Shown: positions 24,770 to 37,914, numbered from the stretch's first letter. The stretch is 64,000 nt of DNA from Paraspadella gotoi (GCA_051294375.1 CM119264.1:7566151-7630150), one strand, 5' to 3'. Numbers and translations: made by a program. The notes: generated by a model not told the origin, from the letters alone.

Positions 24770-25780
24770 ATCTTTTCGGTTCCATTTCGTTCATTCATTG
24801 TTCATTCATCGTTAGTTAACTTTTCGTAATTTTTTTGTTAATATTTTTTGCACAACTCCACATTAAATTCGGTGTCTTATTCGTACCCATAGTCATGTGA
24901 TTAAGTGTCATTTCTGAATAGACAACATTGTTGATGTAACGAGAATTAACAATTTTGAATTTCTTGGATGTGGCCTTAGGAGGCGAGGTAAAAAAATTGG
25001 GAAGCAAAATGAGGCTTCTTATTTTTTCGGTCTTTGATCTTTGACTTTGATCTGACTGAATGCTTTTTGACATTTCGCAGTTGTATTAAACAAACATACC
25101 GTTTTATTATTGTTAAAACATTTCTCAACTGAACTCATGCGTGACGTTGCGAGGCTCCAATTTAAAACAGGAAACAAACAAATTCTAAAATCCAATTAAA
25201 ATATAAAAAAAATAGCCTCTCATGTGGCGAACGGAAATTGTGTTTAGATTTTTTGTCCTCATGCGGTGAAACTTCGTTTGGATTTTTTCGCAGTTGGATA
25301 ATCTTAATGTTTTTTTTTGCGACTCGATTTCTCGGAAATAAAGGCAGAAAGAAAGTCTTTTACCGACTAAGCGCGAAACTAAATCCTCTCCTATTATTTC
25401 CCTTTCTTTTTATACCTTCTTTTTACTTTCTTTTTATTTTTTTTTCCTCTCATTTCCTTTTCTAGGTTTTACTTTCGGTCAGTCATTAACTTTTTATCAC
25501 AGAATTTAATTTCCGGCGTGGGCGCTAAATGGCTCGCAACGGCGCGTCGAGCTCGTTGCGGGCGTCGCCTTCGGGAATTAAGCTAACGCCGATACCGATT
25601 CCGCCTTTGATCGAGCGATAAATTTGAAAGAGGAGCTGTGCGACTTGGCTGACGCAAGGGCGCTTCATATGCTTATTAAGTTGTGGTCTAGTCAACGTCT
25701 GTCTGTCTGTCTCTTTCTTTCTTTCTTTCTTTCTTTCTTTTCCTTTCTTTTCTTTCTTTCTTTCTTTCTTTCTTCTTTCT

Positions 25781-25845
<65 letters not shown>

Positions 25846-26330
25846 TACGTGTTCGCTTTCTTCTTTCTTTTTTCCATATTTCTTTTCTTTTTTTTTTTTT
25901 GTTCCGCGTATTATGTTTTTTTTAAAAGAATAATTATAGACAATTTCCTATTTCATTCTCCAAATGTAATGAGTAACAACTGGATACTCCAGCACCATCG
26001 TTGGAAATGACGCCACCGACGCCGCCTCAGATTTCGGCGCCACCGAAATGACTCCGGTTAATCAACGCCTCCTTCGGCCCCATTACATTTTAAAGAAACT
26101 CGAATCGAGTTTTTTTAATCGCTTTATCTTCACTTCAAATATTTTTTTTTGTTTTCCTGCGATGCGATCGTCATCCTTATTTTCTCTGTTATTATTTTGT
26201 CCCTTGTCGCACACTATTCACTTAATATCAATTTAATATTATCATTTATTCATATCTTTTAAATCTTTCATTTTCTGCTCTATCTTAATTTTTTTTTCTT
26301 TTCTTTTTTTCCCCCTTTTTTTCTTTTCCA
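24770..26330. other. HGSNAT-like 3' flank and intergenic DNA
   Basis: ATTAAA-type signals occur at about 24861 and 25084, but no clear polyadenylation site could be chosen. 25711-25842 is a (CTTT)n microsatellite. 25515-25620 is a small GC-rich patch. No gene seen. Confidence 0.6.
25711..25842. repeat. (CTTT)n microsatellite
   Basis: About 30 CTTT units with a few T insertions. Confidence 0.95.
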
Positions 26331-26359
26331 CTCTTTCCAACCTCCCATCTCCCGAAAAA

Positions 26360-26500
26360 AAGGCCATTTTTGTGCCAAGGGTGCGGAAACGGCGTTGGGT
26401 TAAGCCGAGGGTGAAAAATTGGCCATTCTTTTATCCAGGGGTGAGAAAATGGTCTTCGTTTCTTCCAGGGGTGAGGAAATGGTCATAGAAAAATGGCTGG
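26360..26500. repeat. ~40-bp imperfect tandem repeat
   Basis: Three to four degenerate units around ccaggggtgagaaaatggtc: near 26378, 26408, 26437 and 26467. The spacing is irregular. Confidence 0.5.
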
Positions 26501-27300
26501 GCGAAAAACGGTGGAAACTTTTTCCACAAAAACGACCCTCGAGTTCGCGCTGAGATTTTCCTCAATTTTTTTTTACTTGTCTTTCGACTTTCTTATTTTA
26601 TCTTTTCTTTTTGAAACTTATCAATATTATAATTGTCACTTTTTTATAATTTTGACATCGCTTCCCTTCCTATTACCTTTGAAGCGGGCATTGCTTGGGT
26701 TCCGCCCGCCAATAAAATTTTTTCTTCCAGTTGTGACCTCGTGTCTCTTTGAGTAAAGCGAGCGGCTCATGACCACAAGCTACCGGGTTAAATTTCAACC
26801 CCTTACCAACATTTGGGAAGCGCGAAGACGCCCCTAGACCACCTTGTAGCAGGCTCCACCGCACAAGCCTGTTTCCAAACTCTGGACCCTTCCTTCGCTG
26901 AAAGAGGCGGTTGAAAAAGTTACGAAAGTAAGCTTCAGCCCGCTTAGCGCCATCCGCCCCAATTTACGATCCTTTATCTCTGGCGCGTGAACTGGAGAAT
27001 CAAAAGTGAAGTAATCACCGAGGATTAGACGGAGACAGTGATGAGGGTTCTTTCCTCCCGATTCCTATCATCTCAACTCTTTTCTCTTTTTTCTCTCTTA
27101 AAAGATAACAGGTGATTTTCAGAACTTTGTTTCGCTCGCATTTGTTTGGAGCTTATCCCTTACTCTTCGCCGTGAATAGTTTGTTTGTTTATTCAAAGTC
27201 TCACACTTTTTATCTCACCTTAACAGAAAAACAAAGTCGTCATAACCGTAGACGGGCGGAACAAAGAGAAAGAAAAAAAATTTACGAGTCCGGGGCTCCA
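26500..27300. other. Intergenic stretch, no gene recognised
   Basis: 26680-26960 is more GC-balanced than its surroundings and may be part of an old dispersed element, but I could not match it to a family or to another copy in the window. Confidence 0.4.
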
Positions 27301-27322
27301 TTGTTCAGTCGCGAAACCGATT

Positions 27323-27335
27323 GTTGCCTAGCAAC
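27323..27335. promoter_or_regulatory. RFX X-box-like motif GTTGCCTAGCAAC
   Basis: Perfect inverted repeat around a central base, fitting the X-box consensus. It lies at the start of a CpG-richer interval (27240-27700). Confidence 0.5.
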
Positions 27336-27489
27336 GAATAAGTGTCTCGCGTGTAAACAAACTGAACCTCGAGCATTCGTCTTCTCGCTTCGGTTTTTCG
27401 TCTTACCTTTGTCGTTGTCCATGAATCGCGGGTCAGTTTGTCGAGTGTAAATATAACTAAACATAGTTTTTAATCGTTATTTCGGTACA

Positions 27490-27911
27490 ACTTAGTCTCC
27501 CGGGTCGTCGTCCCAAACGTCGTCGTCGTCTTTTTCTTATGGGTCGATGGTCATTTGTCATCGTTGTTGACGTCGTTTGAGCCGTCGTCGACCTCGAAAA
27601 ATCAAGACTATTTATCGAAGTTTTTGGTCGTTGTCGTCCTCTTCGTCGTCGTTGTCATCGTCGTCGGCATTATCATCGTCATCGTCGTCATCATCGTCAT
27701 CGTCATCGACCTTTTCGTTCCACTCTTTGATGTTTAAGTCTTCATATTATAATAGTTTAGATTCAAAAGAAAAACGAACAAATATTCCATCGGTTTTTTG
27801 TCTTTGCTTCTTGTTTTCTGCGATTTGTTTTTTTCAATGTTTTGCCACAAATCAGCGACGCCTTCGTATTTGGAAACTGGGGGAAACAAATGGTGAGTGG
27901 TAGATAGGAAA

Positions 27912-27955
<44 letters not shown>

Positions 27956-28279
27956 AGAGAGAGAGAAGAAGAGATTCCAAGAGAAAGAGAACTTTCCGAA
28001 GTCTTGACTTTCAGTAAACAAACACAAAGCTTGGTTCACGGTTGAGAGAGAAAAAGTTCTTTCGAGTCCATCCGTTTTGCTCTCGCGACTTCTGAGATCG
28101 GCGGGTGGGCAATCGGCGTCGTCAGGCGCCCCTATGATTGTCAGGAGGGATGGGCGTCGTCTGGAAATCCCTCTATCATCAGGCATTGTCGATCGAGCGG
28201 CGTCTTCTCGATTTCGCCGACGCAAAGAAAACGTCGCAGGCGACGGAGCGGAAATTGCGCCACCTGCCGTCGAAGATGG

Positions 28280-28313
<34 letters not shown>

Positions 28314-28380
28314 TTTTTTTTTCGAGACGAGGGTTATCACTGTTATAGTCGTTGTCATTATTTGACAAACATGAATCCAC
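27490..28380. other. CpG-rich interval with GTC/CGT triplet runs
   Basis: Triplet runs at 27640-27705 and 28275-28316, a (GA)n tract at 27913-27968 and a GC-rich patch at 28080-28280. Frames are open in places but resemble no protein family. Confidence 0.5.
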
Positions 28381-28914
28381 CCTTTGCACCCTGACTAAAT
28401 AAAAATACCAAGGGTCTCCTTCAGACTAAAACCTTTAAAACTCGGATTCTGTGAACAGATTTGCGATTAAAACTGAAGACTCTGTTCATTTACCTTGCCA
28501 GGATTCATATATAACCCCGAGACGAGAGGCGCTACATCCATGCACTTAATTTTCCTATACATTTTATTACATACATTCATTACATACATTACTATACATT
28601 TCCTATATATTAGGGCTGGCTGCACTGAGACTGTCGATCTAGTAATATGTCGAACGCCCGTGGCGAAATACCCAGAGCATATTAATTGTATATTTTTTAT
28701 TTTTTATTTTATTTTATATTTTCATATTCTTATATTGTTTTCATGAATGGACAAAAATCAAGACTCATAGCAAAGGAAATCAAGTGCAGTAACTGAATCT
28801 CAGATTTGTTTCCATATTGGAACCTAAAAACAATATATATATATATAAATATATATAAATCTATATAAATATATATATATAAGGGCAATTAATGCTCGTT
28901 AAAACCGAGGAGAC

Positions 28915-28968
<54 letters not shown>

Positions 28969-29396
28969 AAGAGAGTTTGTGTGTCGGATTTATGAAAGTG
29001 GAAATCATCACGTGTTTTTTTGAGACCACCTGTCGGGGGAATGAAATGGGTAATTGAAAAAGTTGTCACGATCACAAAGGAAAAAGGAAAACAAGTAAAA
29101 AAAGTGAAAGAAAAAAAAAAGATACATAACGAAAGAAATAAAAAACGAAAGGATAAAAGATATTGATAAAGATAAAGTATAAAGTATAGAGTAAAAATAA
29201 AGTTTTTTAATTTTAAATATTTACCATGGATTTTAAACTCTTAAAACAAAGAAAGCGAGAGGATAGTCAAATAGTCTTTTATACCAAATTCATTATTACT
29301 CTGAGAAGGAAGTTGAAGTCTTGCGGCATTGTCTCTATATGAATGAATGAAGTCATTCGACTCTCATAACTTTTAAAAGAGAAAAAAAATGAAACT

Positions 29397-29398
<2 letters not shown>
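28380..29398. other. AT-rich intergenic stretch
   Basis: Includes a TATA-rich run at 28828-28882 and (GA)n at 28917-28966. Nothing else seen. Confidence 0.6.

Positions 29399-29458
<60 letters not shown>
29399..29458. repeat. (CT)n microsatellite
   Basis: About 29 perfect CT units, directly before a promoter-like GC-rich island. Confidence 0.95.
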
Positions 29459-29461
<3 letters not shown>

Positions 29462-29519
29462 GCTTCTCGACTCCGGTTTTCTTCCCTTTCCTCATTCTCT
29501 TTCTCCCAGTCGTCAAATC

Positions 29520-29740
29520 TCCTCGCTCTCCCATTGGTCGACGATGATTCGCGTCCCGCACGGCGATTGGTCGGATGGGCCGGCGGAGGTCGTCTTTGAC
29601 GTCATCTCGGCCGGCGGTTTGGCGCCATTTTTTCCTTCTCGCGACGTTGAATGCGCGAGCTGCGACCGTCAGAGTCGGCGTCGGGCCTATGGATCGAGTT
29701 CTTGGCATATTCCCGATGCTTATTGGCCGAAAAGCGGAAA
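29520..29740. promoter_or_regulatory. CpG-rich promoter-like island
   Basis: Clusters two inverted CCAAT boxes (ATTGG at 29533 and 29566), a full CRE palindrome TGACGTCA (29597-29604) and an E2F-like TTTGGCGCC (29618-29626) in a CpG-rich window. No exon was found on either side, so the target gene is unknown. Confidence 0.45.
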
Positions 29741-29829
29741 GGATCGAGAAATTAACACCCAATGAGAATTTATTAAACAACACCCATAACGATGTTGTAT
29801 TAAACTCAATACCTAAATTACTATAGCCT

Positions 29830-32095
29830 TTGGCCCTTTAGTAAAGGGGATGTAAACATAGGTCGGGAGATCCGAGGCTCGAAAAGAAGAAAGAGTCGAA
29901 ATCCTATTGTCAATTTAAGCCAATGAATTTTTAGGGTAAACCTTAAACTTAACGCTTAACCGCGTGGGTGAAGCTTTTTTTACTTTGGGTATGTTCGACC
30001 TCTTCCTTCCCCAGCGAACAAAAGGGGCCAAAAAAAAAGTTGCAAATTAGGATCCTGAGTGACTCTCTCCCTCCTCTTATCCTTTGGGACATGTAAAGCA
30101 ATCTTACCAAAAAAAGTCTCGACTTTTTCCTCTTAGCCTCCGCTAATTGCGCCAGCTTACCAGCTTTCTTGAGTGCGTGTTTGCTTGCTAAGTTCATTTT
30201 AATCGGTAAATTAATAACATTTTCTCGTATACTTTATTTACTTACATTTTTTCCCCTCCTTTTTTATCTTTCTTTCTTTTTTTTCTCTTTCTATCTTTTT
30301 TTTTCTTTTTTTCTTTCTTTTTTGTCTTTTTTATTTTAAATTTTTGTCTTTTTGTCTTTTTGTCTTGTTGTCTTTTTGTCTTTCTTTCTCTCTTTATTTT
30401 CTCATTCTTTATTTCTTTTTTCAGTCTTTTTTTATTTCTTTTTTCTTATTCATTTTGAGTTCCCAAATTTTCCTTTCCTCTTGACTTAGACATGGACGTC
30501 GCATCCCACGAGACCTCGTTTCGCGTGTTCTCGACGTGCGTGTAACAATTTCGGAGCCGCAGAATTTGCTGAAAAAAAAAAAGATGAGCAAGCGGAACAT
30601 TTTTCAACATTCGCGTGCTAATGCCACGCCAAAAAAAATGCTCTGGTAAGTTTGGTAAATATGTCAATTCGGGCAATATTTGGTAGAAGTGGTAACTAGT
30701 AAGACGTAACCTTAATAGTCAGCAAAAATAATATTTTGATGCTTGAATTTTTTAAAAAATGTTTAAGGACTTGGGAACTTATAAGGAAACAGTATTAATT
30801 AATTAATTTATTATTATTATTTTTATATTATTATTATTATTTATTTATTAATTAATTTTGTTTGTTTTGAGCTAAAAATTCAATTTAAAAAGAGAAATGG
30901 CTGTTTAAAGTTTATTACATGTATTTTTTTAGAGTTATTATAATTATCACCTTGGTGGATCAGAAGATGCTTATTACTATTATCCTTTTAACAATATGAA
31001 CAGGTAAAACTCCTAGTAGAAGACAAGTAAAACAGATGAGAGGGAACTACTGTACATGTACATTGTACTATTTGTACATATACATGTAGGTACAGTGTAC
31101 ATAGATAGTGACAAAACAAACTTGATATCCTTCTAGTAGAATGTGGAATTGATGTATTAATTCATTTCATAACTTTGTTATGTATTTTCCTATATTCTTG
31201 ATTATCATATTTCAAATCATTAAATCTAAAACAAAAAACGAAACTTCTTTTTTCAAAAACCTTTTTTGAATAACTTTTTTGCTGCATTGAGAATTCTTTT
31301 AATTCCTACCAGGTTTGTGATTTTATTTTCAATTCCCTTTGGGTTTTTTTTCTTCTTCCACCTTCTATTCTTTCCCCTTCGCGTCGAGAAAAGATGACAG
31401 CAGATAAATGTTTAAATCTCGCGGAGGAGAGAAGGTCAGAGTTGAGACAAGGAAGGAAAACAAGTCGAGCATGACGAATTGTCGGCTTTCGTCGCCAAAG
31501 ATGACAAAGACGTCAGCTTCAGTTTGAAAAAAAGAAATGGAGATTCGAAGGAACGGAATGAAAAATAAAAGAATTTTAAAAAAAAATGTTTTCTGTCGTT
31601 TTTTTTTTCATATGTATGATAACATATAGCATAAGGTTATTATTCCTTATTTATGAAATTGTTCTTTTCGACTCGTGTATTGTACTTAATCAACCATGTT
31701 TTATTCGAATAAAAACGCGTATATTTTAGCTACACAACACAACATCAAAATAGACAATTCGGTTTTAGACTTAATAAAAAAATTTTAAAAAAAGAAAAAT
31801 ATGTGAGGATGAAATAGAAACCCAGACCTTCACAACCTGGCCAACAACCACAGCAAATTACCTGCTTCATTCATGAGGACAATTTGGGCGAAGACGACGA
31901 CGACAACGACGACGAACACTTCGACGATCCATCCGGACGAGAAAACGAAACCCGTACGCATTTTCCCGGAGGCGCCGTTCTTACCGGGAGCCGAAGCGCT
32001 TCGAGGTTATTTTTGTGGGCGGTAATGGAGTCCGGACTGCTTTTAGTGATTGCAGTTAAACCTTAATCACCGACTCGGATGAAGCTAGAGTGTTG
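29830..32095. other. Intergenic stretch, no gene recognised
   Basis: Mostly AT- and T-rich with runs of ctttttgt near 30340-30380 and ATT repeats at 30795-30860. A TGTACA-rich palindromic patch is at 31050-31103. Confidence 0.55.
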
Positions 32096-32096
<1 letters not shown>

Positions 32097-32138
<42 letters not shown>

Positions 32139-32152
32139 GAGAGAGAGAGGGG
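32097..32152. repeat. (GA)n microsatellite
   Basis: Interrupted GA run followed by CGT triplets near 32195-32228. Confidence 0.9.
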
Positions 32153-32379
32153 AAAGTAAAGTGATGCCTGTTTAACCGACAGAAGACAGTCTTCGTCGTT
32201 TGTCATCGTCGTCGTCGTCATCGTCGTTTTCTTCCAGTCGTGAAGTAAAACTAATAAAATTGGGTTCAAGAAAAGGGTCGTGTTGAAAACATATTGACTC
32301 CGTAATTCAAGCGAGCGCTTCTGGGTCAAAAACATTTATTTTTGGGTTGAAAGTTCTTTGATATTTAGGTTTTTGATAT

Positions 32380-32900
32380 GATTGCTCCAACTGTTGCGAC
32401 CTTATATCAATACTCTTTGGATAAGGCTCTCCTCAATCTCTGAAAGGTAATGGGGTAACGCTGCATCTCCGAACCCAATGGCAGCGGGTTCTGGCCTTGG
32501 AACGGTCCTGACAGCAAGTCAACTCCTGCACCCGAAGTTCCGGCAGGAAGGCATGTGGCGTAAAAATCTACTAGACCCAATGGCCAAAATAAAGAGGGAT
32601 CTTCTTCGGTTATTCAGTCATCCACACCACAGCATCAGAGATTTTTGGTTGATCCCATCTTTTTCATGTCGATTTCAAAACTAAATCCATTACCAAATAA
32701 TTTTGTAAATATATTTAACCTTACTTCCTGGAACCAACCTTATTATCTGCAGTCCGAAATTGTTTTTATAAGTAAAAGATTGCAAAGGTTTACAATGACT
32801 GGTAACGTTTCAAACAGCTTAATGCCGGTGTTAGATTCATTAATATTTCAAGTTGTACTAAAATCTTATAAAATACCACAACATTGACTAAAGAATATTA
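32380..32900. other. Unidentified GC-balanced stretch, possible old element
   Basis: 32440-32660 has a base composition unlike its AT-rich flanks and several broken frames. No second copy was noticed and no family recognised. Confidence 0.25.
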
Positions 32901-33170
32901 AAATCATTAAAATACAATCTGCATCTTTGACTTCCTTTCTCCATTTCCGGCCTCATTGCATCTAATATTTTCATTTCCTAATCTTAGTTCATTCTCTATT
33001 TGCTCTTCTCGACCTTTTTCTCTTCGGTTCCACTTCGACAGTCGACCATCTTCCTCGATTCCGAGGATTCCAGGTCTCGAAAATCCAAGCGATGAAAAAT
33101 CTCCGCACGACGCGCTAATATTACTGAGTCATAAATAACTGTCGTCTTTGCCGATCGCCAATCGTTTTTT

Positions 33171-33253
33171 CTTTCTTTCTTTCTTTCATTCATTCATTCA
33201 TTCATTCATTCATTCATTCATTCATTCATTCATTCATTCTTTCATTCTTTCAT

Positions 33254-33292
<39 letters not shown>

Positions 33293-33338
33293 ATCTTTCT
33301 TTCTTTCTTTCATTCATTCATTCATTCATTCATTCATT
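33171..33338. repeat. Compound (CATT)n / (CTTT)n microsatellite
   Basis: CTTT, then CATT, then CTTT, then CATT blocks in succession. Confidence 0.95.
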
Positions 33339-33557
33339 TTCTTTTAGACCTCAGCCTTATCACACATCGTCTTCCCTAAAATATCGACTCCCCGGATGTC
33401 GTTCGTTTCTCTGACTCATTCCCAAGAGTAAATAATTCCTTCAGCGTCTCTTTCCTGGATCTCACCGAATCCATAGAGTATTCGTTTGTAAATAATTCTT
33501 TCAATGTCCCGAGAAAGGTCGGTTCACAATCGCCCATTTCTACTCTGAAGATTTAAT

Positions 33558-33558
<1 letters not shown>

Positions 33559-33637
<79 letters not shown>
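33559..33637. repeat. (GA)n microsatellite
   Basis: About 38 near-perfect GA units. Confidence 0.95.
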
Positions 33638-33639
<2 letters not shown>

Positions 33640-33641
<2 letters not shown>

Positions 33642-34905
33642 TAGAGACAGAGTCATCCCAAACTTTCGTCTCCTCTCTGATCAAATGTCCCCTCGGAAGC
33701 TTTTTCCGAATCGCGATTCTATTCGCTGACGAACGGAAAACTTCCATCCAACTGACCCCAAGATGACCCTAAATTCGAATTGTCGCCGGAAATCCCTTCA
33801 TTTTATATTTCACGATGGGGACTATATTTTTTTGAAACTGTCAAACTTGGCCTTTTTTCAAATGTGCGTCCAGTGGAGATTTTCTTTCTTTTGATTTAAA
33901 AATTCGTGCGGCGCAACTACGAAGCTTTTAAAATGGTGACTGAAGCCAAAGAGCATCGGGTGAACTCGAGGTTGAAGATAAATGTAACTGATTAAATCGA
34001 GGCGGGAAAAATTGCGACGGTTAAAATAGTGTTTGAACAAAAGTCCTAATGATGAAAGTGAGAAGCGAAATCAAGACTTTTAGCGACAGCGGGGACGACT
34101 AGTAAACCTGGAACGTTTACTTTTAATATTTCGTAAAATAAAATTCGGAAAAAATCACACTCGTGCTCACATTCGAACGGGAAAGTTTTATTAAATTTGT
34201 TTATCAGTGAATATATAATAGAGTAGAACAAAAATTAAGAGAATAGAGAGAACAAAAATTTGATTTGAGTCAATTAACAATAATAATTTTACGCGAGATA
34301 GTATGATTATTGAGTAAAAAAAATATTTTGTTCATATTGTTTCGGGAATTGAAAAGCAAAATACAATATATTTATGAAAATTTGCAAATTACTTGTTTCA
34401 CTATTTTTCTATTTTTATATTTTATGAAGGATTAGTATTTAATCTTATTATTTAATCAAATATATATGCTTTCTTTCTTAAAAATGTTTTATTTATCTAA
34501 TAATTCAATTTGGGAAGCGGAAGTCAGTGTTGTCTTCTGGAAATAGAGGGAGCATCTATACAACACAAGGTTAGATTACTATCTGTCCTAGTTTTCTAAT
34601 AGATATTCACACATCATTTCTGTTAGAAAGTCATTAATGAAAAATCATAATATCTAAGAGGCTGAACAGAAAGGGGTGGGAATGGATAATTTTTTGAGGG
34701 GTGACAAAGTTATATATGATTTTTTTTACCAATAGGGATAAGACTACCATGTAGAATTGTATGTTTCTGATAGGGATACATACCGGGGGAAAGGTCTATA
34801 GGGGCACCTTTATGTCATGAATATAATTTTAAAGTTATATTTTTTCTTTATTCTACTTTTTAATTGTTTCTTTTTTGAATATTTTTTATCTTTTATTTTT
34901 ATACT
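33640..34905. other. Intergenic stretch, no gene recognised
   Basis: AT-rich. 34520-34560 (gtgttgtcttctggaaata) matches the minus strand at about 44310-44340, so it is probably the edge of a dispersed element. Confidence 0.5.
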
Positions 34906-35173
34906 GAAGAGGCTGGTTTTACAGGGCGCCACACCCGCAGCGGTGTCACCTCGTGGCGACAGCGAGACCAGCATGTTCATGTAGTCCAGAGCTTTGGATC
35001 TGGCAGTAGGCCCATGCCTACAGGCGGGTTACCCGGGTCCATCCCACTTTCTACATGACAACCTCAGGGCTCGAACCAGGGACGCACATTGGGATGGTGC
35101 ATTAGTCCACTGAGCCACTGAGGCGCTGTGAAAGTAACAGCTTTAATCCATCTGTGGTGATAGGACCACCAGA
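34906..35173 (-). repeat. tRNA-derived SINE, copy 1
   Basis: Reading on the minus strand, an A box TGGCTCAGTGG (35117-35107) and a B box GGTTCGAGCCC (35077-35067) are spaced as in a tRNA gene. They are followed by a non-tRNA body ending at gaagaggctgg (34906). No cloverleaf was found, so this is a SINE and not a tRNA gene. Its right edge runs to ccaccaga at 35173. Confidence 0.75.
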
Positions 35174-35348
35174 CAGGCGCCCCCAGGACTCTCGCATATG
35201 AGAGTACGAAGCAGGGGGATGAAGCGCATGTCTCTCCGCTGACTTCATCTCTTGCTTTAGTGGCAGCTGTGTAGCTCAAACCACATCAAGGGCAGAGGAG
35301 TATTATCATGCCCGGGTTGCGTTTCGGGATCACGTCGGGCTCACCATT

Positions 35349-35614
35349 GAAGAGGCTGGTTTTACAGGGCGCCACACCCGCAGCGGTGTCACCTCTGGCG
35401 ACAGCGAGACAGCATGTTCATGTAGTCCAGAGCTTTGGATCTGGCAGTAGGCCCATGCCTACAGGCGGGTTACCCGGTCCATCCCACTTTCTACATGACA
35501 ACCTCAGGGCTCGAACCAGGGACGGCACATTGGGATGGTGCATTAGTCCACTGAGCCACTGAGGCGCTGTGAAAGTAACAGCTTTAATCCATCTGTGGTG
35601 ATAGGACCACCAGA
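35349..35614 (-). repeat. tRNA-derived SINE, copy 2
   Basis: Same element 443 bp further on: A box 35558-35548, B box 35517-35507. It differs from copy 1 by a few one- or two-base indels. The 175 bp between the copies is unrelated to either copy and may be a longer SINE tail or the unit of a tandem duplication. Confidence 0.75.
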
Positions 35615-35740
35615 ATACAATGGGAAGGTCATCAGTTGGGAACCTATACCCTTCATGGATTTCGGCTCTTTAATCCCAATATCCAGGTATAGGCGAGCCA
35701 TACCAAATGGTGATCCTTCATTGTGCTTATCTTATATTTT
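35615..35740. repeat. Dispersed repeat, inverted partner near 44035-44130
   Basis: atttcggctctttaatccc (35658-35676) and the following ~60 bp match the minus strand of 44130-44035 at roughly 85-90%. With the match at 34520/44320, a longer element interrupted here by the SINEs is likely. Confidence 0.6.
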
Positions 35741-37640
35741 AAATGTATATTTTGAATGTTTATCTGAAACAGACCAAAGCCCTGGCTTCACAGCATCATT
35801 AATTTTAGAGAAATTTTATTCAGGTTTTGTAATAATTTGTAATTTGTAAATAAATAAAATAAGTTAAATAATTAGTTTAATAATAAGTTAATAATTAAGG
35901 TATGTTAATGTAAAGTTAACATTAAGTTAATTGGTAAAAGTAAAAAAATAAATTAAATCAGAGAGTTAAATAAGTTAAATAAGTTTAAATAAGTTATTTA
36001 AATAATATTGTTGATGTATTATTAAATATTATTATTTAGTGGTTTATTTTTGTTATTTTTTCCTTATCATTTTTATTAGGAACTATCATGTATAATCTTT
36101 TTTGAAAATAGATTTACATCAGTAACATTATATTTTTTTATTAGCTCCTTATAATTATTGAAAATTTTAATTCCCATTTTTCTTAAGTCCTTAAATATAT
36201 AACCCTGACTTTGTAGTTTTTTGCTTAAATTTATAGCTCTTGAAGAAAAATCTGTAAACGTCGAACATATTTCTTGCATATCTTATTAATTGGCTAATAA
36301 ATTACACCTAGTGCTGCTTTTTTAGGAATACAACTGTCCATATATGGGTAATTAACTATTATTTAATTAATTAATTAATATTTAATTAATTATTATTATC
36401 CTTATAAAATATAAAATCTTCAAAATAAGTTTTTTTAAATTTTTATTCAAGATTCAGATTTCTCATAAAAAGTTAGACAAAAAATATAAAACATGTTATC
36501 ACAAATTTCTATGTCTACAAAATTTTACAAAAGTTTCTTATTTTTTTCTGACAAATCCAAATCTGTAATTAAAATTTAAATTTTTTTTTTTAAATTTTAC
36601 AAATTTATAAGTATATTTTTTTAATCACATATACGGAGCCAGCAAAAAAATATTGTTAACTCGCTTAATCTATTCATCACTCTACCCTAATATATAACTC
36701 TTTTAAACACGGACGGTTTCTTAAAATTAAATAAGAAACTTTGTACGTATTCTAAGAAGAAAAAAAATTGACATTTGTGCGTCTCATTACAGATCTTCCA
36801 ACGGTGGCCTTAAAGCAGAAGGGAGACAAAATTCGTTGTGGAAACTCAAGAGAAAAATAAAAAAAAGGAAATTTAATCATCCTAATGGAAATCGTCAACA
36901 AATCGTTGCCCCTTTGTTGTTGTTGTTGTTTTTATTTTTGATTTACCATCATCACTGTCATCGAAAAAGCTATGGGAGGATTAAATATTATTTTTCGATC
37001 TCGTGTTTGCCTATTCGATGACTTTTTTTTTTCATTATCATCATCTTCCGTGTCATTATCGTCGTCACCAAATTGGTTGTTGTCCTATTGAGTGTTGTCT
37101 TCGTTGCAATTGCCATTTCTCTCAGTGCTGGAGACGGTTTCAACGAAAAGGTCAAATTGACCAAAAACATATTTTTTTCCCAGAATTTTCCGCGTGACGA
37201 CGAAACGTCAGTATGAATGATCAGAGTTTGCAAATTTCTCTGCTCATTGCTAATTGGGAATCGACTATATAGACAAATCAACCTAGAATAAAAAAAAACC
37301 CTGGTCTGCATTTATTGACTTTTTTTCTCAAAAAATATTTGCCGTGGGTCCAAAGGAATCGAAAGAACCGCTCGGCATTAATAACTGTGACCTGTGATCT
37401 ATATTCTATATTCCTGTTGCATGTCGGAAGGATTAGTTTTATTCATATCAAATATAAATTTTTTTTCGCGAGATTAATTTTTCATATAATTTAAATATCA
37501 AAGCTCATATTATCGCTAAAATGTGAATCCTTAAACGAATTCATAGTTCCAAAAATTTCCATCCCTTACAATGATATATTTTTTCTAAAGTCAGTTTCAT
37601 TGGTTATTAAATAAAATAATAAAATAAGAGGATCTTACCT
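35740..37640. other. AT-rich intergenic stretch
   Basis: 35850-36050 is built of degenerate aagttaaataa units and 36355-36395 of ttaattaa units. No gene seen. Confidence 0.6.
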
Positions 37641-37679
37641 GATGCACACAAAGCAATTCCCTAAGCACCAGAATCCGGT

Positions 37680-37717
37680 TTCTCTACTCTCTCTCTCTCT
37701 CCTCTCTCTCTTTTCTC

Positions 37718-37770
<53 letters not shown>

Positions 37771-37800
37771 CTCTCTCTCTCTCTCTCTCTCCCTCCCTTC
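37680..37800. repeat. Interrupted (CT)n microsatellite
   Basis: CT runs broken by CC or TT every 10-25 bp. Confidence 0.95.
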
Positions 37801-37914
37801 CCCCTTTCTCTCTTCACCCCCGCATCTTTCCAGACTCTCCCTCTCTCTTCCCCCGTCTCCAGTTTTTTAACATTAAAAACTCCTCATATTTCCATCTCCT
37901 TTGTTCGAATTCCT

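Noticed and set aside
26673-26864. 63-residue minus-strand frame as a gene fragment
   Set aside because: No family recognised and no splice support; kept only as unidentified sequence.
29457-29783. Overlapping frames in the CpG island as a gene
   Set aside because: Open on both strands only because of base composition; no family resemblance or splice signals.
34906-35614. tRNA genes at the A/B box pairs
   Set aside because: The boxes are well spaced but no acceptor stem or cloverleaf forms and the element continues as a shared non-tRNA body; a SINE explains it.
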